Shown piece after piece: positions 61,572 through 64,000 of a stretch of DNA of 64,000 nucleotides. Within the stretch, counting starts at the first letter, position 1. Each line of letters opens with the position of its first letter. Origin of the DNA: Saprospira grandis DSM 2844. GTDB lineage: Bacteria; Bacteroidota; Bacteroidia; Chitinophagales; Saprospiraceae. A program made the translations under genes and the position numbers. Location of the stretch: NCBI RefSeq assembly GCF_000275825.1, contig NZ_JH719942.1, positions 4,059,796-4,123,795 of the forward strand. Direction: 5' to 3'. The notes beneath the pieces were generated by a model. The model saw nothing but the letters and a program-made list of their open reading frames with translations, had not been told where the DNA came from and did no database searches.

Positions 61572-61901
61572 CCATGCAACTAATGAAATTTAATAAGACT
61601 GCTTGTGGAGTAGATTTTATGCTCAACGTACTTGATGAGGAGCAATTAGCGGCTTTGCATCCCTATTTCTTTGCCCAGCCCCATCGAGGCGATTGTTTTG
61701 AAATTCTTTTCTTTGAGCGAGCTCAAGGAACCTTATATCTAGGGGAGCAAAAAATTGTGTTGCAAGACAATTGCCTCGTTTTCATTTCCGCCTTTCAACT
61801 TAAACGTTGGGACGTTCAGACTGAGGGATTAAAATTTAAAGTACTCTTTTTCAAAGAAGAGTTTTTGCATGAGTTCTTTGCGGATCAGTTATTTACTTAT
61901 A

Positions 61902-62832
61902 GAGCTTGTTTAAATTTTTTAGTCAGCAGCTAGACTAAGGCAAAAAAAAATGCTGCAAAGCGCTTATTATTGTTGATTACGACAAAAACAAAAAAAGGCT
62001 TTGCAACATGGTTGTGAATTTATCAAAAGAATTTATTACGGAAAAAATATTAGCATTTTTTCCCGAAAAAAAATTGGCTCGAAAAACCAAAGCGCCTCTG
62101 TGGCAAATTGTTAAAGCGATAATTTATAGGCTTAAAACAGGTTGTCAGTGGAGAGAATTACCGATACAATCTTTTTTTGTACGAAGTTCTAATTTGCTGG
62201 CAAACAGTATATTACTACTTCAATAGCTGGTCCGAGTCTGGTATTTGGCAAAAAGTGTGGATCCAATTTCTAGCCCATGAAAAATCTTGTTTAGATTTAT
62301 CTAGTATACAGCTTGACGGAAGTCATACCCCAGCGAAAAGAGGGGGCGAAGCTGTGGGTTATCAGGGCCGAAAAAAGTCCAAAACCACAAATGCTCTCTT
62401 TCTCACAGATAAAAATGGGCTGCCAATCGCTATGTCTCCGCCTTTTGCGGGAAACCATAATGATTTGTTTGAAATCGAGAGTCATTTCCAAAAAATGCTT
62501 GCCGATCTGCAGCTTTCAGACATCTCTCCTGATGGTTTATTTATGAATGCTGATGCAGGGTTTGATAGCAAAAAACTTAGAGAAAACTGCCAAAAAATGG
62601 GCATTATCCCTAATATTGACCACAACAAAAGAAATAGAAAAAAAGCTTATTATCAAGATATTATAGATGAGGAACTTTACAAAGAACGCTTTTCTGTTGA
62701 GCGAACTAACGCATGGATTGACGCATTCAAAATTTTACTCATTCGTTTTGAAAGAAAAGCCGACAACTGGGCGAGTCTACACTATTTAGCCTTTATACTT
62801 ATTTTCCTAAAACGAAATTTTTAAACAAACTC
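61902..62832 (+). mobile_element. IS5-type insertion sequence, 931 bp
   Basis: The left end reads GAGCTTGTTTAAATTTTTT and the right end, inverted, GAGTTTGTTTAAAAATTTC, so the terminal inverted repeats are about 19 bp with four mismatches. The target duplication is ATA (61899-61901 and 62833-62835), 3 bp, as in some IS5-family groups. The single transposase region is in two frames. The boundaries are certain because removing the element plus one ATA restores the interrupted gene. Confidence 0.95.
62008..62824 (+). CDS. IS5-family transposase, two overlapping frames
   Basis: DDE transposase encoded in two frames. Frame one (62008-62226) gives the N-terminal 72-residue part: LWQIVKAIIYRLKTGCQWRELP is typical of the IS5-family N-terminal domain. 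Frame two (to 62824) continues the family sequence from YEVLICWQTVYYYFNSW and holds the catalytic residues: IQLDGSHTPAKRGGEAVGYQ (first Asp), FMNADAGFDSKKLRENC (second Asp) and RFSVERTNAWIDAF (Glu). The two frames meet at a run of seven T residues (62172-62178), and a +1 shift there joins them. This may be programmed slippage or a disabling one-base insertion; the sequence alone cannot tell. Confidence 0.88.
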
Positions 62833-63421
62833 ATAAGCTACTTTATTTTTACCAGCGGGAGCAGCCTTTATATTTGCCTTTAGCGGCTGGAGCGCTGGAG
62901 CCCTTATTCTTCTTTTTAGAAGAGATAAAAAAGGAATTGCTTTATCCATTGACGAATAGTGCTCATATTATTCGCTCTTTGATTTATTATTTATTGGAGC
63001 GGCTAAATCGGGATTATGCAATACATTATCAACTAGCCTTTAGTAATCAGGGAGGGCAGGCAGCCTATGAATTTAAGCGTTTATTAGAGCTACACATTCG
63101 GGAAAAGCAGCGGGTAGAAGATTATGCACAACTTTTAGGCTTGAGTCGAATTAGTTTAAACAAACTAGCCAAAACAACTTTTGGCCAAACGGCCAGTGCG
63201 TTAATCAAGCAGCGATTGCTGGCAGAAATTAAATTAGAGTTGATCTATCATCCTGAAAAAAGCCTTAGTGAGATTGCTTATGCTTTAGGGTACTCAGAGC
63301 CTAATCATTTGATGCGTTTTTTCAAGGCGCAGACAGGTCAAAAAAGCTCAGACTTTTTGGCTGCTTATCAAAGTGGTAGTCTTTTGAGCTAGGAAGGTAG
63401 TTCTTTGGAGGCTGAAGGGAA

Positions 63422-63429
63422 TAATTTTG
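63422..63429 (+). promoter_or_regulatory. possible promoter -7 box
   Basis: TAATTTTG fits TAnnTTTG, 39 bases before the metallo-beta-lactamase-fold ATG. No well-spaced TTG was found upstream. Confidence 0.35.
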
Positions 63430-63468
63430 TCTTATCGAAATTATTTCATTGAAAAAAACTCTAGAAGA

Positions 63469-64000
63469 ATGTCAAATCAGTTTTTGTTTGTGCGGAATGC
63501 CAGCATTTATTTGAATTATGGAGGGCAAAGTTTTTTAATAGACCCTATGTTTGCGGAGAAAGGCGCTCTTGGCTGTTTTCCAGGCACAGTCAACTCAGAA
63601 ATTCCTAATCCCACTGTAGATTTAGCTCTTTCTGTTGGGAAGCTTGTGGCTGCCGATACTGTTTTGTTGACTCATTTACATCCTGACCATTGGGATGAGG
63701 CGGCAGCGGTGCTCATAGATAAAAATAAAGCTGTTTATCTTCAGAATGAAGAAGATGCAGCAAAACTTCAGGCCCAAGGATTTCAGAAAACGGAAATTAT
63801 TGAGCATAAATTATCTATAGGAAATGTCCAGATTGAACGGACTAAGGGGCAGCATGGCAGTGATTTGGCCTATTCCATTCCGGAGCTGGCCAAATTTTTA
63901 GGGGAAAGCTCTGGCTATTATCTTCAGGCGGAGGGACAAGCCTCTATTTATTTTCTGGGGGACACTATTCTGACCGGGAAAGTAGAAGCAGATTTAGAGC
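63469..64000 (+). CDS. metallo-beta-lactamase-fold hydrolase, partial
   Basis: The open frame from the ATG at 63469 runs to the window edge without a stop, giving 177 residues so far. It begins MSNQFLFVRNASIYLNYGG, then SFLIDPMFAEKGALG, and carries the metal-binding motif THLHPDHWD near residue 77-85 (HxHxDH). Further on come TKGQHGS and YFLGDTIL, which match later ligand positions. This layout is that of UlaG-type lactonases and other small MBL hydrolases. It lies 76 bases after the AraC-family remnant, and such pairs are often regulator and target. The 3' end is outside the window. Confidence 0.9.
   Translation, partial: MSNQFLFVRNASIYLNYGGQSFLIDPMFAEKGALGCFPGTVNSEIPNPTVDLALSVGKLVAADTVLLTHLHPDHWDEAAAVLIDKNKAVYLQNEEDAAKLQAQGFQKTEIIEHKLSIGNVQIERTKGQHGSDLAYSIPELAKFLGESSGYYLQAEGQASIYFLGDTILTGKVEADLE

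Larger units (their letters stand above)
61574..63392 (+). pseudogene. AraC-family regulator split by an insertion sequence
   Basis: The first part (61574-61901) encodes a cupin-like ligand-binding domain: FEILFFERAQGTLYLGEQKI, then LVFISAFQLKRWDVQ. The frame is broken at FTY by the insertion at 61902-62832. Removing the element and one copy of the ATA duplication rejoins the frame exactly, giving FTYKLLYFYQREQPLYLPLA and then the helix-turn-helix part, ending with RVEDYAQLLGLSRISLNKLAK and SLSEIAYALGYSEPNHLMRFFKAQTGQ, the two AraC-type HTH motifs. The intact protein would have about 295 residues. It was most likely the regulator of a neighbouring gene, possibly the downstream metallo-beta-lactamase-fold gene. 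As it stands, function should be lost. Confidence 0.93.

Noticed and set aside
61574-61933. A free-standing 119-residue cupin protein
   Set aside because: Its last residues are encoded by the insertion sequence end; the real gene continues after the element as an AraC-family HTH domain.

Overview
The window looks like a chromosome segment of a marine Bacteroidota bacterium, most probably a Saprospira-type member of the Saprospiraceae. The reasons are type IX secretion (T9SS) C-terminal sorting domains on secreted proteins, promoters of the Bacteroidota kind (TTG, about 19-20 bases, TAnnTTTG), a tricorn-like protease, and coding sequence unusually rich in GGCC. Genus-level placement is inference from style and content. 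No tRNA, rRNA, CRISPR array or replication origin was seen.

Layout. 1-3.6 kb: hairpin-rich leader, a WYL regulator, a TPR lipoprotein and a GNAT acetyltransferase. 3.6-6.4 kb: a K+/H+ antiporter flanked by about 280-bp direct repeats, then a gene-free stretch carrying more copies of the repeat's 21-bp edge motif. 6.4-9.4 kb: an AT-rich two-gene cassette, an HNH nuclease fused to an AAA ATPase followed by a second HNH nuclease. It resembles the Septu (PtuA/PtuB) defence family but has an unusual architecture. 9.4-26.3 kb: mostly housekeeping genes (hemF, dprA, coaD, tyrS, a gamma-glutamyltransferase, thrS), plus a giant sacsin-like GHKL-ATPase protein of 1840 residues and a secreted 713-residue protein. 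26.3-38.2 kb: an ABC-transporter-dependent surface polysaccharide locus (Wzm/Wzt, six glycosyltransferases including a recent tandem duplicate, an AsnB-type amidotransferase and a Gfo/Idh/MocA dehydrogenase). 38.4-61.5 kb: mnmA, smc, secreted hydrolases (an M36 metalloprotease and a tricorn-like S41 protease, fitting a predatory or proteolytic lifestyle), an RsmC/RlmG-like methyltransferase, rocD and an AidB-like acyl-CoA dehydrogenase. 61.5-64 kb: an AraC-family regulator split by a 931-bp IS5-type insertion sequence, then a metallo-beta-lactamase-fold gene cut by the window end.

The most striking non-coding signal is a family of 23 GC-rich intergenic elements of roughly 120-250 bp. They share a fixed core (CTCGCAGGTCTGCTCGGCCC and close variants) but carry hairpins at fixed places whose stem sequences differ from copy to copy while staying self-complementary. 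Five pairs lie head-to-head, with outer ends TTTGGGGC and GCCCCAAA. The pattern suggests that structure, not primary sequence, is conserved.

Best candidates for new biology are the HNH-ATPase plus HNH cassette, the covarying GC-rich element family, and the stand-alone sacsin-like protein. All functional statements rest on motifs read by eye; no database search was run.
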